Shown here one piece after another: positions 1 to 8,352 of a stretch of 64,000 nucleotides of DNA (position 1 is its first letter; each line of letters starts with the position of its first letter). Position numbers and translations under genes: made by a program. This DNA is from Aquitalea aquatica. Its GTDB lineage: Bacteria; Pseudomonadota; Gammaproteobacteria; Burkholderiales; Chromobacteriaceae. The DNA lies in contig NZ_JACERN010000039.1 of assembly GCF_013911085.1 (NCBI RefSeq), positions 186,001-250,000 of the forward strand, written 5' to 3'. The notes under the pieces were generated by a model, which searched no databases, had not been told where the DNA came from, and was given only the letters and a program-made list of their open reading frames with translations.

Positions 1-759
1 CTTCTGCTGCATTTCGTGCATGGCAGCCAGCAGGCTTTGTGGCGGGCCGTTGACCTGAATTTGCTGGGTCAGGTCGCCCTGGGCAATCTGGCGTACCACT
101 TGCGCCGCATAGCCAGGCTCGCCACCCAGCGAGCGTACGATGCTGCGCGACATGGCACTGCCCAGCAGGATGAGGGCCAGCACCGAAACCCCGCTGAGAA
201 TCAGCAGGATAGTGCCCTGACGCCAGAACAAGGCGTCGATGTCATCAATGAAGAAGCCGGTACCCACCGTCCAGCCCCAGGGGTCGAAGCGCACCACGCC
301 GTTGAGCTTGGGCAGCTGTTCCTTGCTGGCCCCGCGTGAGGTCAGGATGGTGACGATGCCGTAATGGTCTTTTTGCAGTGCCTCGTTGTAGACGGCTACC
401 GTGGTGCGGCCATCGGGCACGGTGCTACCCATGTCCACCTTGCCTTCACGCTCAGTCTTGGGGTGCAGCACCAGGCGGTTGTCGCTGTCGCGGGCAAAGA
501 AGTAGATGTCATTCACCTTCAGTGCCTTCAGCGTCTTGCGTGCCATGTCCTGTGCCTGCTGCCGGCTGAGTTTGCCGCTGGCTTCCTGCTTGGCGTAATA
601 ATCCAGCGTGTTCTCGGCCATGCGCAGCAACAGGGTGATCTGTTCGTGCTTTTCGCTCTGCAGCGTGCTACGGGTGATGTACAGCGAGGTGGCGGCCAGC
701 GTGATCAGCGCGATCAGACTGGCAGCAATGATGATGAGCAAGCGGGTATTGACGCGCAC
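1..759 (-). CDS. Methyl-accepting chemotaxis protein, C-terminus beyond window edge
   Basis: Reading the minus strand from a GTG at 759 gives 253 codons that run off the left edge. The protein starts with a membrane segment (about residues 7-28), followed by a periplasmic single-cache-type sensor region. That region contains KVNDIYFFARDSDNRLVLHP and the late motif FDPWGWTVGTGFF. A second membrane segment (about 188-210) leads into a HAMP start (LGGEPGYAAQVVRQIAQGDL). This order is typical of cache-type chemoreceptors that bind small ligands. GTG is chosen because AAGGGGA lies about 8 nt upstream and an in-frame TAA stands a little further up. The signalling domain is outside the window, so the receptor class cannot be checked. 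The ligand is unknown. Confidence 0.85.
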   Translation of the reverse strand, partial: MRVNTRLLIIIAASLIALITLAATSLYITRSTLQSEKHEQITLLLRMAENTLDYYAKQEASGKLSRQQAQDMARKTLKALKVNDIYFFARDSDNRLVLHPKTEREGKVDMGSTVPDGRTTVAVYNEALQKDHYGIVTILTSRGASKEQLPKLNGVVRFDPWGWTVGTGFFIDDIDALFWRQGTILLILSGVSVLALILLGSAMSRSIVRSLGGEPGYAAQVVRQIAQGDLTQQIQVNGPPQSLLAAMHEMQQK

Positions 760-917
760 GATGGCAGTCCCCTTGGCTGGAGATAGTTTTTAAAATGGCG
801 TGGTCTGTAAAATGTTGCAGCAAATTTACCGCAGCATTGTTAATACTAAACGCTGGGTCGAGCAGAAATAACTGCTGAAAACCCCTAGTCGCTAGCTTAT
901 TGCTGCGGATTCTCTAC

Positions 918-2300
918 TTATAGTCTTTGCTCGGATAAAGCGGCAGTAAAAACTGTGAAATCAAGTTCGACCTGATCGGCATAACTCATGGCATAGCTGG
1001 CAATGGCCTGGTCGAATTTGTCCGACTGGCCGATATAGCCCGCCATTTCCGCAGCCCGGCCACCGGATTTGGCATGTGCGCGTGCCAGGGCCCAGGCACA
1101 AGCCTGGCCAAATGCCGCCAGGCTTTCCGGTGAGTCGAATGACTCCAGTGCCGGCGCTGCTTTCATGTCGCGCAGCTGGCGCACATAGAAATGGCGCTCA
1201 CCCGGCCCGCTAGTCCAGCCCAGGAACAGGTCGCTGGCCGCCTGCATCAGCCGCTGGCCAAACACAACGCGCTTGCCCTGATGGCCGTGTACGCATTGCT
1301 GGGTGTAGGGCTCCAGTACCGAGCTGCGTGCTTCTTTCAATTGCAGGAATAGCGGCTGGTCGTATTCGTCCTGCAGCAGCATCACCAGGCAGCGGGTGCC
1401 GACACTACCTACCCCGACTACCTTGAAGGCGGCATCCACCAGCCGGAAGCGGCTGAGCAGGGTGCGGCGGTCTTCCTTCAGCGTGGCGCTGTATTCGGCC
1501 AGCATGGGCTGCAGCAAGTCGTGTGGTGTGCCATCGCCCAGCCAGTGTTCGTCATTACCCCAGACCTGGTCTTGCTGTTGCATGTGGAAGATGACTGGCG
1601 GGTTGTCGCGCAGGCGCAGGCTGCCGTCTTCCAGCACGGTCATCTTGGGCAGCAGCTTTTCCTGGGTCTGGCCGCGTGCCTTGTCGGCCAGCTTCAGCAA
1701 CTGCTGGCGGATGGTGTCGTTGCTGGCCCGTGCCAGCAATTGTTCGAAGCCTACCTTGCAGTACCACAATTCCAGCTGACTCATCTGGGCATATTCCTGC
1801 ATGCGCCGGCGATAGGTTCCCACCAGCTGGCACACCGCCTGCCGCGCTGCACTGTTGCTGAAGCCGCGATTGCGTGCGGCCAGCACCACGCTGACCGCCA
1901 GGCGCTTGATGTCCCATTCCCATGGTGCCTGATGTGTTTCGTCGAAGTCGTTGATGTCAAACATCAGCTGGCGTTCCGGCGAAGCAAAGAAGCCGTAGTT
2001 CATCAGGTGGGCATCGCCGCAGGTTTGCAGGGTGATGCCGCTATTGGGTGTCACGGCCAGATCGGCAGCCTGGATCATCGCCATGCCACGGAAGAAGGCA
2101 AAGGGCGAAGCCTGCATACGGCTATAGCGCAACGGGATCAGGGAGGAGACGCGGCCTGCCGAGGTGTGGCGCAGCATGGCAACCACGTCGCGCTGCGGAC
2201 TCAGTTGGCATTGAGCCTGCAGGGTACGCGAGCAGCGTTCACGACGTGCCTTGCCGGCGGCAAGGCGTATTTCATATTGCGGATGGGCAGGAGTGGGCAT
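918..2300 (-). CDS. DUF2252 family protein
   Basis: A 460-aa cytosolic protein that matches the DUF2252 (COG4320) family. The hallmarks are GDAHLMNYG (95-103), DINDFDET (115-122) and WDIKRLA (129-135), which resemble the catalytic block of the aminoglycoside/choline kinase-like fold. A later segment (VGVGSVGTRC) is also typical of the family. The biochemical role of DUF2252 proteins is not established, so no substrate is proposed. The gene is preceded by about 100 bp of spacer and is followed on the same strand by a chemoreceptor gene; nothing suggests a shared function. ATG at 2300 is the first start, with only a weak ribosome binding site. Confidence 0.85.
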   Translation of the reverse strand: MPTPAHPQYEIRLAAGKARRERCSRTLQAQCQLSPQRDVVAMLRHTSAGRVSSLIPLRYSRMQASPFAFFRGMAMIQAADLAVTPNSGITLQTCGDAHLMNYGFFASPERQLMFDINDFDETHQAPWEWDIKRLAVSVVLAARNRGFSNSAARQAVCQLVGTYRRRMQEYAQMSQLELWYCKVGFEQLLARASNDTIRQQLLKLADKARGQTQEKLLPKMTVLEDGSLRLRDNPPVIFHMQQQDQVWGNDEHWLGDGTPHDLLQPMLAEYSATLKEDRRTLLSRFRLVDAAFKVVGVGSVGTRCLVMLLQDEYDQPLFLQLKEARSSVLEPYTQQCVHGHQGKRVVFGQRLMQAASDLFLGWTSGPGERHFYVRQLRDMKAAPALESFDSPESLAAFGQACAWALARAHAKSGGRAAEMAGYIGQSDKFDQAIASYAMSYADQVELDFTVFTAALSEQRL

Positions 2301-2401
2301 GGCAGGTAACAGGCTGAAGATGACAATTCAGCACAGTGTAATCCTGCAGACATGAAAAATTGATGATTGGATGTCATTTGCCATCACCGGACTGTCGGTG
2401 G

Positions 2402-3160
2402 CTAGTCCTGCTGCAGGAAGTGCAGTAATTGCCGGTGGTAGTGCAAGGCGGCAGTGGGCTGCGCTTGCCAGTGTTGCTGCAACTGGTGGCCCGCCCCGGC
2501 CAGCCACAATAGTTGGCTACTGCGGCACTGGCTGGTGCTGGCATACAGTTTTTCAATCAAGCTGCGCGGAATCACCGCGTCCTGCTTGGCTGCCACGATC
2601 AGCACATGACCGCGAAATTGCTGCAGGCGCGACCAGGCATCGCTATCCAGCCAGCTGAGTGGCTGGCGCAGCATGGCGCTGAAGGCAGGGCCGAACGGGA
2701 CATCAAAGGCTTGTGGGGTGTAGGCGCCGGGTACTTGCAGGATCAGGTGGCTGCAGGGTAGCTGCTCCAGCAGGTGCAGGGCGATATAAGCCCCCATGCT
2801 GCTACCCAGTAGCGCCACCGGCTTGTTGTCCGCATGGCAATGACGGTATACCGCCAGGGCTTGCTCCACGCGCTGGCGCAGGCTGGACCCCAGCAGGCTA
2901 CCTCCGGTTTCGCCGTGGCCGATGAAGTCAAAAGCGCTGCTGGCAACCCGCTGTGACTGCAAATGCTGTCTTAATGGCAGATAGCTGGAGCGGTCGGCTT
3001 GTCCGGCACCGTGTAGCAGCAGCAAGTGGCGCAGGGGAGCTGGGCTATTGCAGCAGTCGCCGCGTAGCAGGGTAGTGGCAAACGGTAGGCTAAAGGCCTG
3101 GCGGGGCAGGGCAGCATTCCTTTCGATATGGGCTATCGTCGATGTTGTGGTGATTGTCAT
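2402..3160 (-). CDS. Alpha/beta hydrolase
   Basis: A 252-aa single-domain alpha/beta hydrolase. The oxyanion-type motif LLLHGAG is at 47-53, the nucleophile elbow GSSMG at 119-123 (Ser121), the acid in AAKQDAVIP (Asp194) and the histidine in AGAGHQ (His225), so the triad looks complete. The substrate cannot be told; the fold fits a small esterase or lipase-like enzyme. A GTG at 3187 would add nine residues, but ATG 3160 is preferred because the longer form would run into the DnaA-box-like cluster upstream. Neither start has a convincing Shine-Dalgarno sequence. Confidence 0.75.
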   Translation of the reverse strand: MTITTTSTIAHIERNAALPRQAFSLPFATTLLRGDCCNSPAPLRHLLLLHGAGQADRSSYLPLRQHLQSQRVASSAFDFIGHGETGGSLLGSSLRQRVEQALAVYRHCHADNKPVALLGSSMGAYIALHLLEQLPCSHLILQVPGAYTPQAFDVPFGPAFSAMLRQPLSWLDSDAWSRLQQFRGHVLIVAAKQDAVIPRSLIEKLYASTSQCRSSQLLWLAGAGHQLQQHWQAQPTAALHYHRQLLHFLQQD

Positions 3161-3167
3161 TGTCTGT

Positions 3168-3365
3168 TTGTCCACAGATTCATGCACAGGCTATGCACAT
3201 CATCCACAACGGATGAGGTGTTTGTAAAAGCATGCACAGCTGGCCTGTCATTGCCGTCGGGGCATTGTCACGTATTGATGGCACCATATGCGGTCTTATG
3301 CACAGCTTGTTCAGGATTTATCCCGGCCATCCACAGAGTTGGTGTTGGTGGGAAACTTATCCACA
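3168..3365 (+). promoter_or_regulatory. Cluster of eight DnaA-box-like 9-mers, all in one orientation
   Basis: Compared with TTATNCACA, perfect boxes start at 3296 (TTATGCACA) and 3357 (TTATCCACA). One-mismatch boxes start at 3168 (TTGTCCACA), 3180 (TCATGCACA), 3191 (CTATGCACA) and 3200 (TCATCCACA). Two-mismatch boxes start at 3230 and 3327. All lie on the plus strand, and most continue as CACAG. Start-to-start spacings are 12, 11, 9, 30, 66, 31 and 30 bp, close to multiples of a helical turn. The segment lies between the ends of two minus-strand genes. It could titrate, regenerate or assemble DnaA, or regulate the hydrolase gene; this is inference. Confidence 0.6.
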
Positions 3366-3373
3366 GTTGGATA

Positions 3374-3748
3374 TCAGCTGGCGCAGCGCTTGATCAGCCG
3401 CAGCCAAGGCGGTGTTAGCGGGATGCCGTTCTGGTCGACCTGCAAGCGGCTGTGTTCGCCATCTGGCTGCACATCGACTTCCAGGCTGGTGTTGCCGCTG
3501 ACCGGGTTGAGCAGCTTGATGGTCTCCATGCCGTCGGCCTTGCTTTCACGCTGCACGTAGTCGTCGGGAATCTTCAATTGATGGATGCCCTGTTTCAGGC
3601 AATCTGCCACGGCAGCCGGGCTTTTGTCGGATGTCAGTTGCAAGCTGCTGTCAGCACGAGCTAGGGCGGGGCAGGCCAGCAGGATGGTTAGCAGCAGCAC
3701 GCGGTACAGGGATTGGCGCAATGTCGGAGTCGGGAATGGCTTTGGCAT
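3374..3748 (-). CDS. Small secreted protein, unknown function
   Basis: A 124-aa protein with a signal peptide: basic N-terminus, hydrophobic LYRVLLLTILLACPA and a likely cleavage after ALARA. The mature part has two cysteines (in ADCLKQG and LIKRCAS) that could pair, and no domain I recognise. It is probably periplasmic. ATG 3748 is chosen over an upstream GTG at 3799 because it places the basic residues directly before the hydrophobic core. The stop codon abuts the DnaA-box-like cluster. Upstream, 79 bp away, is a membrane protein gene on the same strand, so the two may be co-transcribed. Confidence 0.6.
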   Translation of the reverse strand: MPKPFPTPTLRQSLYRVLLLTILLACPALARADSSLQLTSDKSPAAVADCLKQGIHQLKIPDDYVQRESKADGMETIKLLNPVSGNTSLEVDVQPDGEHSRLQVDQNGIPLTPPWLRLIKRCAS

Positions 3749-3827
3749 GGGGCTGGGCTCTGGCAAGTGATATGCGGATGGAGGCCTGGCAGCGCCCACT
3801 GGTTCCGCCCTGTTGCGGCAACAGATG

Positions 3828-4280
3828 TTAAGGAGTGTTGAAAGCGCCGGTTTGCCAGGCGCTGGACAGCAGCACCAGCAGCAACAACAACAGCAATTGC
3901 CGACGGCTGTGCCGTGCCAGTTGTCTACAAAGCTCGTCTGCAGGCAGGCGGCCGCGTTCCAGCCGTTGCCGGCATTGGCTGATCAGCGGGCGGGTACGCC
4001 ATTCCAGCAGTAGTAGCAGGACAATGCCCAACAACTTGGCCATGGCCAGCGGGACCGGCCGGCCTTGCTGCCACAGCAGGGCTGCATGGTAATAAGCCAG
4101 TCCGGTGCCGCTGCACAGCCACAACAGCAGGCTGTGCCGCCACCAATTGTCGGCGCGCAGGCAGCGCGTCAGGGCGGGGGCATCCAGTGGCGGAGCCAGA
4201 TTGCGACCACGTGCGGCAAGCGCACCCAGGCCGCAGCCCAGGGCCAGCAGATGAAGCGTGGCAAACAGCCATTGCAGCAT
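3828..4280 (-). CDS. Predicted inner-membrane protein, DUF2214-like
   Basis: A 150-aa protein with about four membrane segments: residues 2-22, a segment around LLLWLCSGTGLAYY, one around AKLLGIVLLLLLEW, and a C-terminal Leu-rich helix. The pattern RADNWWRHSLLLWLCSGTGL followed by a short loop and an RTRPLI tail resembles DUF2214 (COG3556) membrane proteins. Function is unknown. ATG 4280 is preferred to a TTG at 4301 because GGGGGGT lies about 5-10 nt upstream. The Leu-rich C-terminus is encoded by a CAG/CAA-rich tract on the plus strand, which is low-complexity sequence and not a separate repeat. Confidence 0.6.
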   Translation of the reverse strand: MLQWLFATLHLLALGCGLGALAARGRNLAPPLDAPALTRCLRADNWWRHSLLLWLCSGTGLAYYHAALLWQQGRPVPLAMAKLLGIVLLLLLEWRTRPLISQCRQRLERGRLPADELCRQLARHSRRQLLLLLLLVLLSSAWQTGAFNTP

Positions 4281-4404
4281 GATGACCCCCCGGCCAGCCA
4301 AGTCTGACTACACTAGTGAAGCTGGCTGCGGCTGGCAAGCATTCAACGCTATTTGTCTGTCATGACCATGATGGCTGTGATATTTGCCAGTCGGCGGCGG
4401 GCGT

Positions 4405-4430
4405 AAAAAAACCGGCCGCAGCCGGTTTTT
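4405..4430 (-). terminator. Rho-independent terminator after proA
   Basis: AAAAAAACCGGC and GCCGGTTTTT flank a short loop, giving a GC stem with T-runs in both directions. It sits 17 bp beyond the proA stop codon. Confidence 0.85.
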
Positions 4431-4446
4431 CTCAGAGCAGCTGACA

Positions 4447-5706
4447 TCAGCCGCGGACCTGGCCGTCGCCCAGCACGATCCATTTCTGGCTGGTAAGACC
4501 TTCCAGGCCTACCGGGCCACGGGCATGGATCTTGTCGGTGGAAATGCCGATTTCCGCGCCAAGGCCATATTCGAAGCCATCGGCAAAGCGGGTGCTGGCA
4601 TTCACCATCACGCTGGAAGAGTCCACTTCGCGCAGGAAACGGCGTGCCCGGCCGTAGTCCTCGCTGATGATGGCATCGGTGTGATGGCTGCCGTAGTGGT
4701 TGATGTGCTCGATGGCTTCGTCCAGATCCTTGACCACCTTGATGGCCAGAATCGGGGCGGAGTATTCGGTGAACCAGTCTTCTTCCGTCGCTGCCACTAC
4801 CTTGTCGCCCAGAATGGCACGGGTGCGTTCGCAGCCGCGCAGCTCCACACCCTTTTCCCAATAAGCCTCGGCCAGGCGCGGCAGGATGAATTCGGCAAAG
4901 GCCGTGTGCACCAGCAGGGTTTCCATGGTGTTGCACGGGGCGTAGCGCTGGGTTTTGGCGTTGATGGCGATATTGAAGGCTTTTTCCGGATTGGCCGTGT
5001 CGTCGATATAGACATGACAGTTGCCGTCCAGATGCTTGATCACCGGCACGCGTGCTTCGGCACTGATGCGGGCGATCAGGCTCTTGCCACCGCGCGGCAC
5101 GATGACATCGACGAACTCCTGCATGGTGATCAGCTCACCCACCGCAGCACGGTCGGTGGTTTCCACCACTTGCACCACTTCGGCCGGCAGGCCGGCCAGG
5201 CGCAAGCCTTCGTGCACGCAGGCGGCAATGGCCTGATTGCTGTGGAAGGCTTCCGAGCCGCCACGCAGGATGGTGGCGTTGCCGGATTTCAGGCACAGGC
5301 CGGCGGCATCAGCGGTGACGTTGGGGCGGGCTTCGTAAATGATGCCCACCACGCCCAGCGGCACGCGCATCTTGCCTAGCTGGATGCCGGACGGGCGGTA
5401 GCAGAAGTCGTCCATTTCGCCCACCGGATCGGGCAGGCTGGCAATCTGGCGCAGGCCTTCGGCCATGCCGGCAACGGTGGCCTCGGACAAGGCCAGGCGG
5501 TCGATGAAGGCGGCGTCCAGCCCGGCGGCGCGGGCGGCGTCCAGATCTTGCTGGTTGGCCGCCAGCAGTTTGGCACTGTCGCGCAGGATGGCGTCGGCCA
5601 TGGCGTTCAGTGCCTGGTTTTTCTGGCGGGTGTCGGCCTTGGCAATCGCGCGGCTGGCTTTGCGCGCCGCCTGGCCGACGCGCTGCATGTAGTCCTTCAC
5701 ATTCAT
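4447..5706 (-). CDS. proA: Gamma-glutamyl phosphate reductase
   Basis: A 419-aa enzyme of proline synthesis that reduces gamma-glutamyl phosphate with NADPH to glutamate-5-semialdehyde. Length and sequence match ProA throughout: [19 protein letters not shown] (113-131), the NAD(P)-binding [13 protein letters not shown], and the catalytic cysteine in [12 protein letters not shown] (Cys258). The C-terminal motif [15 protein letters not shown] is complete. No proB (glutamate 5-kinase) lies next to it, so the pathway is split on the chromosome. A terminator follows directly. ATG 5706 is the natural start. Confidence 0.97.
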   Translation of the reverse strand: MNVKDYMQRVGQAARKASRAIAKADTRQKNQALNAMADAILRDSAKLLAANQQDLDAARAAGLDAAFIDRLALSEATVAGMAEGLRQIASLPDPVGEMDDFCYRPSGIQLGKMRVPLGVVGIIYEARPNVTADAAGLCLKSGNATILRGGSEAFHSNQAIAACVHEGLRLAGLPAEVVQVVETTDRAAVGELITMQEFVDVIVPRGGKSLIARISAEARVPVIKHLDGNCHVYIDDTANPEKAFNIAINAKTQRYAPCNTMETLLVHTAFAEFILPRLAEAYWEKGVELRGCERTRAILGDKVVAATEEDWFTEYSAPILAIKVVKDLDEAIEHINHYGSHHTDAIISEDYGRARRFLREVDSSSVMVNASTRFADGFEYGLGAEIGISTDKIHARGPVGLEGLTSQKWIVLGDGQVRG

Positions 5707-5814
5707 GGCAATGTCCTGATGCTGATCACTTTTCGGGTAGTGAGCCAGATTACCGCAAAACTGCCCGGCTCAGCCAGTGACAAGCAAGTGGATATTGTCA
5801 GACAGCGTGGCCGC

Positions 5815-6201
5815 CTAGCCCACCATGGCGCAGGGGTGGAAGTCCAGTGCCATGAAATCGTCTGCCACTTCCTGGCCGAATTCGAGGATGGTTTCGTCGT
5901 CTTCGATGTAGTGCCAGTTCAGGGTGACATAGTTACCGGCTACGGCGGCGTCGTTGAACAGGGCGAACAGCTCCAGCAGCACCTTGGTGCTGGAACTGTT
6001 GAAGTAGGCCAGCTGGATATCCACGGTGATCTCGGTGGATTGCAGGCTGGGCAGGTAGTTTTGTACCGCTTGCATGATGGGGCCGAAAAAGGCTTGGGCG
6101 TTTTCCGGGTAGCTTTCGCCGCGCAGGCTGAGCTGGTGCTGGTCGAACTGGAAGTTCACTTCCGGCGTGGACGAAGTCGGGGCGATATACAGGTTGTGCA
6201 T
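5815..6201 (-). CDS. siaC: SiaC-type regulatory phosphoprotein (DUF1987)
   Basis: A 128-aa protein of the DUF1987 family. In Pseudomonas aeruginosa, SiaC is phosphorylated by SiaB and dephosphorylated by SiaA, and the unphosphorylated form binds and activates the diguanylate cyclase SiaD. Visible family features are the N-terminal strand with PTSSTPEVNF, the motif LSLRGESYPENA (24-35), and the phosphosite region YFNSSSTK (66-73), where one of three serines or Thr72 would be the acceptor. It is the last gene of the operon, 11 bp after the kinase gene. No siaD-like gene follows; the next gene is proA. The name is from homology; the output partner here is unknown. Confidence 0.85.
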   Translation of the reverse strand: MHNLYIAPTSSTPEVNFQFDQHQLSLRGESYPENAQAFFGPIMQAVQNYLPSLQSTEITVDIQLAYFNSSSTKVLLELFALFNDAAVAGNYVTLNWHYIEDDETILEFGQEVADDFMALDFHPCAMVG

Positions 6202-6212
6202 GATGGCAGCTT

Positions 6213-6773
6213 TTAAATGGTGGCTTTGAGATAGAAGGTAGTGAAGGGGCTATTGCTACCGGCTTCATCAACAAAATCAAATTCGATGGGGTTGCTGGAG
6301 TCGCGGGCGACGGTGAGAAAGCCCAGGCCGGCCCCCTTGCTGCCTGCCTCGCCTTCAGCGCGCAGCTTTTCCTTGTACAAGGCCTTGATTTCGTCGTTGG
6401 TCATGGTGCGTAGCGGCTCCAGCTTGGCGCGGATGTGGCTGGCACCGGTGGGGCTGATGGGGTTGGCGCACACCACGTAGTAGTGGCCGTCGGCTTCGCC
6501 TACCCACAGCGAACCCATGCGGATTTCGTGGTCGGCGTCGTCGCTGGCGGTCAGGTGATCGGCCGAGTAATGCACCACGTTCTGCGCCATTTCCACGAAG
6601 ACGGAAAACAGCTTGCGGCGGGCGGTCTGGCTGGCGTCCAGGCTGGACAGGCGCAGGCGCAGCGAGTCGCCCATGGCGGTGACGATGCTTTGCGAGAAAT
6701 AGCCGGTGTAATAGAACACCACGTTTTCCTGGCGGGCCAGTTCCTTGAAGCGGTGGAAATCGGTCAGGCTCAT
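6213..6773 (-). CDS. siaB: SiaB-family protein kinase
   Basis: A 186-aa soluble protein matching the SiaB-family kinases, which phosphorylate SiaC-type proteins. The N-box of a GHKL-type ATP site is visible as VFVEMAQNVVHYS (about 58-70), and the glycine-rich lid as GSKGAGLGFLTVAR. The start at 6773 is chosen because an upstream ATG at 6836 lies inside the phosphatase gene; AAGAAAG precedes the chosen start weakly. It is 31 bp downstream of the phosphatase gene and 11 bp upstream of siaC, so the three are almost certainly one transcript. Confidence 0.85.
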   Translation of the reverse strand: MSLTDFHRFKELARQENVVFYYTGYFSQSIVTAMGDSLRLRLSSLDASQTARRKLFSVFVEMAQNVVHYSADHLTASDDADHEIRMGSLWVGEADGHYYVVCANPISPTGASHIRAKLEPLRTMTNDEIKALYKEKLRAEGEAGSKGAGLGFLTVARDSSNPIEFDFVDEAGSNSPFTTFYLKATI

Positions 6774-6804
6774 GCGCGTGCTTTCTTGATGGGGTGGGTC
6801 TGGA

Positions 6805-8046
6805 TCAGAGCAGATGTACGCCAAACAGGCTGACATCGTCGCGGCGGCTGTTGTCGCCCTGCCATTTGAGGAAGGCGTCGATCAGCTGCTTTTGCTGTTG
6901 CTGCATCGGCTTGTCGGTATGTTTGAGGATGTTTTCTTTCAGGCGCTTCTTGCCAAAGCAGATGCGCTTGGGGCCGCCGATCTGGTCGATGATGCCGTCG
7001 GTGCTGATATACAGGCGGCTGCCCGGCGGCAGCTGCACGGCGTGGTTGTCCCACTGGTAGTCCAGCGGGGTGCCGACATAGCCCACGCCCTTCTTGTTGG
7101 CATCCAGGGTGTGGACTTCGTCCGCGCCCGGCTCCAGCACGAACAGCGGAGTCTTGGCCGAGGCATAGGTCAGGGTGCGGCTGGCATAGTCAAACCAGCA
7201 GAAGGCACCGTCCATGCCGTCGTCGGAGTTCAGCTCCGGGTGGTCGGCGAGGCCGGCTTCTTCCGGGGTGAGCTGGCCCAGCGACTGCTTCACCTGCTGG
7301 TTGATGGCGCGCAGCAGGGCGGCCGGGTTGTGCAGGTCGTGGCTGGTCAAAACCTGTTTCAGTGTGGAAGCCATGATCAGCGTCATGAAGGCCCCCGGCA
7401 CGCCGTGGCCGGTGCAGTCGATGACGGCGACAAAGAAGCCGTCCGGCCGTTTGACAAAGTAGTAGTAGTCGCCACCGACGATGTCACGCGGTGCCCACAC
7501 CATGAAGTAATCATCCAGCGCACTGGCCATGTCGCGGCGCGAGCTTTGCAGGAAGGACTGCTGGATCACACTGGCGTAATTGATGCTCTCCATCATCTGG
7601 CGGTGCTTTTCCGCCTGCTGGTCGGCCAGTGCCTGCATCAGCGACACGCCCAGCCCCATGCCGGCATAGGCATTGTCCAGATTGATGATGAAACCGTCCG
7701 ACAGCACTTTTTTGTCTGCTTCCAGCGCCATGAAGGACAGCTCGGTAATCGGCGTCAGATAGTCGACGATCAGCGGGCTGGCATTCATGAAGGCGGTGCA
7801 GGGCTTACGGCCGAAGATTTCGCGATGAAACGGCCGTGCCAGCGTGCTCATGAAGGTATTGCGGTTGATGATGCCGATGGCGCGCTGCTGCTCCACCACC
7901 GGGATATTGCTCAGCCCTTCGTCCTGGGTGAACAGTTCCAGCACATGGTAGTTGTTGTCATTGGGGCTGACGGTCGGTGGCGTTTGCAGCAGATGTCCCG
8001 CCATGGATTGCGAGCGAGCGGCGTGGGGTGTGCTGTCTAGCGGCAT
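6805..8046 (-). CDS. CBS-like domain plus SpoIIE/PP2C phosphatase, SiaA-like
   Basis: A 413-aa protein. Residues about 30-145 look like a CBS-type ligand domain (VVEQQRAIGIINRNTF, then RPFHREIFGRKP). Residues 150-413 form a PP2C/SpoIIE serine phosphatase, with metal-binding acids in DIVGGDY (188-194) and DCTGHG (210-215), and STDGIIDQIGG and DDVS further on. The role, by position before siaB and siaC, is to remove phosphate from the SiaC protein. Pseudomonas SiaA is a membrane protein with a HAMP domain; this one has no membrane segment. The input signal therefore differs, possibly a nucleotide bound by the CBS region (inference). ATG 8046 starts the operon. Confidence 0.8.
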   Translation of the reverse strand: MPLDSTPHAARSQSMAGHLLQTPPTVSPNDNNYHVLELFTQDEGLSNIPVVEQQRAIGIINRNTFMSTLARPFHREIFGRKPCTAFMNASPLIVDYLTPITELSFMALEADKKVLSDGFIINLDNAYAGMGLGVSLMQALADQQAEKHRQMMESINYASVIQQSFLQSSRRDMASALDDYFMVWAPRDIVGGDYYYFVKRPDGFFVAVIDCTGHGVPGAFMTLIMASTLKQVLTSHDLHNPAALLRAINQQVKQSLGQLTPEEAGLADHPELNSDDGMDGAFCWFDYASRTLTYASAKTPLFVLEPGADEVHTLDANKKGVGYVGTPLDYQWDNHAVQLPPGSRLYISTDGIIDQIGGPKRICFGKKRLKENILKHTDKPMQQQQKQLIDAFLKWQGDNSRRDDVSLFGVHLL

Positions 8047-8352
8047 GATGTTCTCGGCGGAATTGACGTGGCCGCAGTCTAGTTTTGCCGGATGATGATT
8101 CGGTTACTGCCAGATGAACTTTGCTTTATCGCTAATTAAAGGCGATGTTATTTGTTAGATGTATTGATTATTAAATGAATATGGATTGGCAGATGGGCAG
8201 CCTGTTGTTTCGTGCCGACGGCTGTCCGGGCAGGCTTGCCCGAGATGGTGATGCTGCTTGACCCTGTGGCATAAAGGGCTTATTTTGCTTGTCTAGCAAC
8301 CGCTTGGTTGATAAATAAAACAAAGATCTAGCTACCATCCTCGGGAGACTGC
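8047..8352. other. Divergent intergenic region between the sia-like operon and prpE
   Basis: 306 bp without a credible gene. It must hold the promoters of both flanking units. There is an AT-rich stretch at about 8110-8180 and a small hairpin (CGGGCA and TGCCCG around a 4-nt loop) near 8228-8243. I see no clear promoter hexamer pair. GGGAGA before 8353 is the prpE ribosome binding site. Confidence 0.5.

Noticed and set aside
3168-3365. Chromosomal origin (oriC) at the DnaA-box cluster
   Set aside because: There is no AT-rich unwinding region beside the boxes, and no dnaA, dnaN, gyrB or rpmH nearby. A secondary DnaA site is the more cautious reading.
3867-3900. CAG/CAA-rich tract as a microsatellite
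   Set aside because: It encodes the Leu-rich C-terminal helix of the DUF2214-like protein on the minus strand, with mixed codons.
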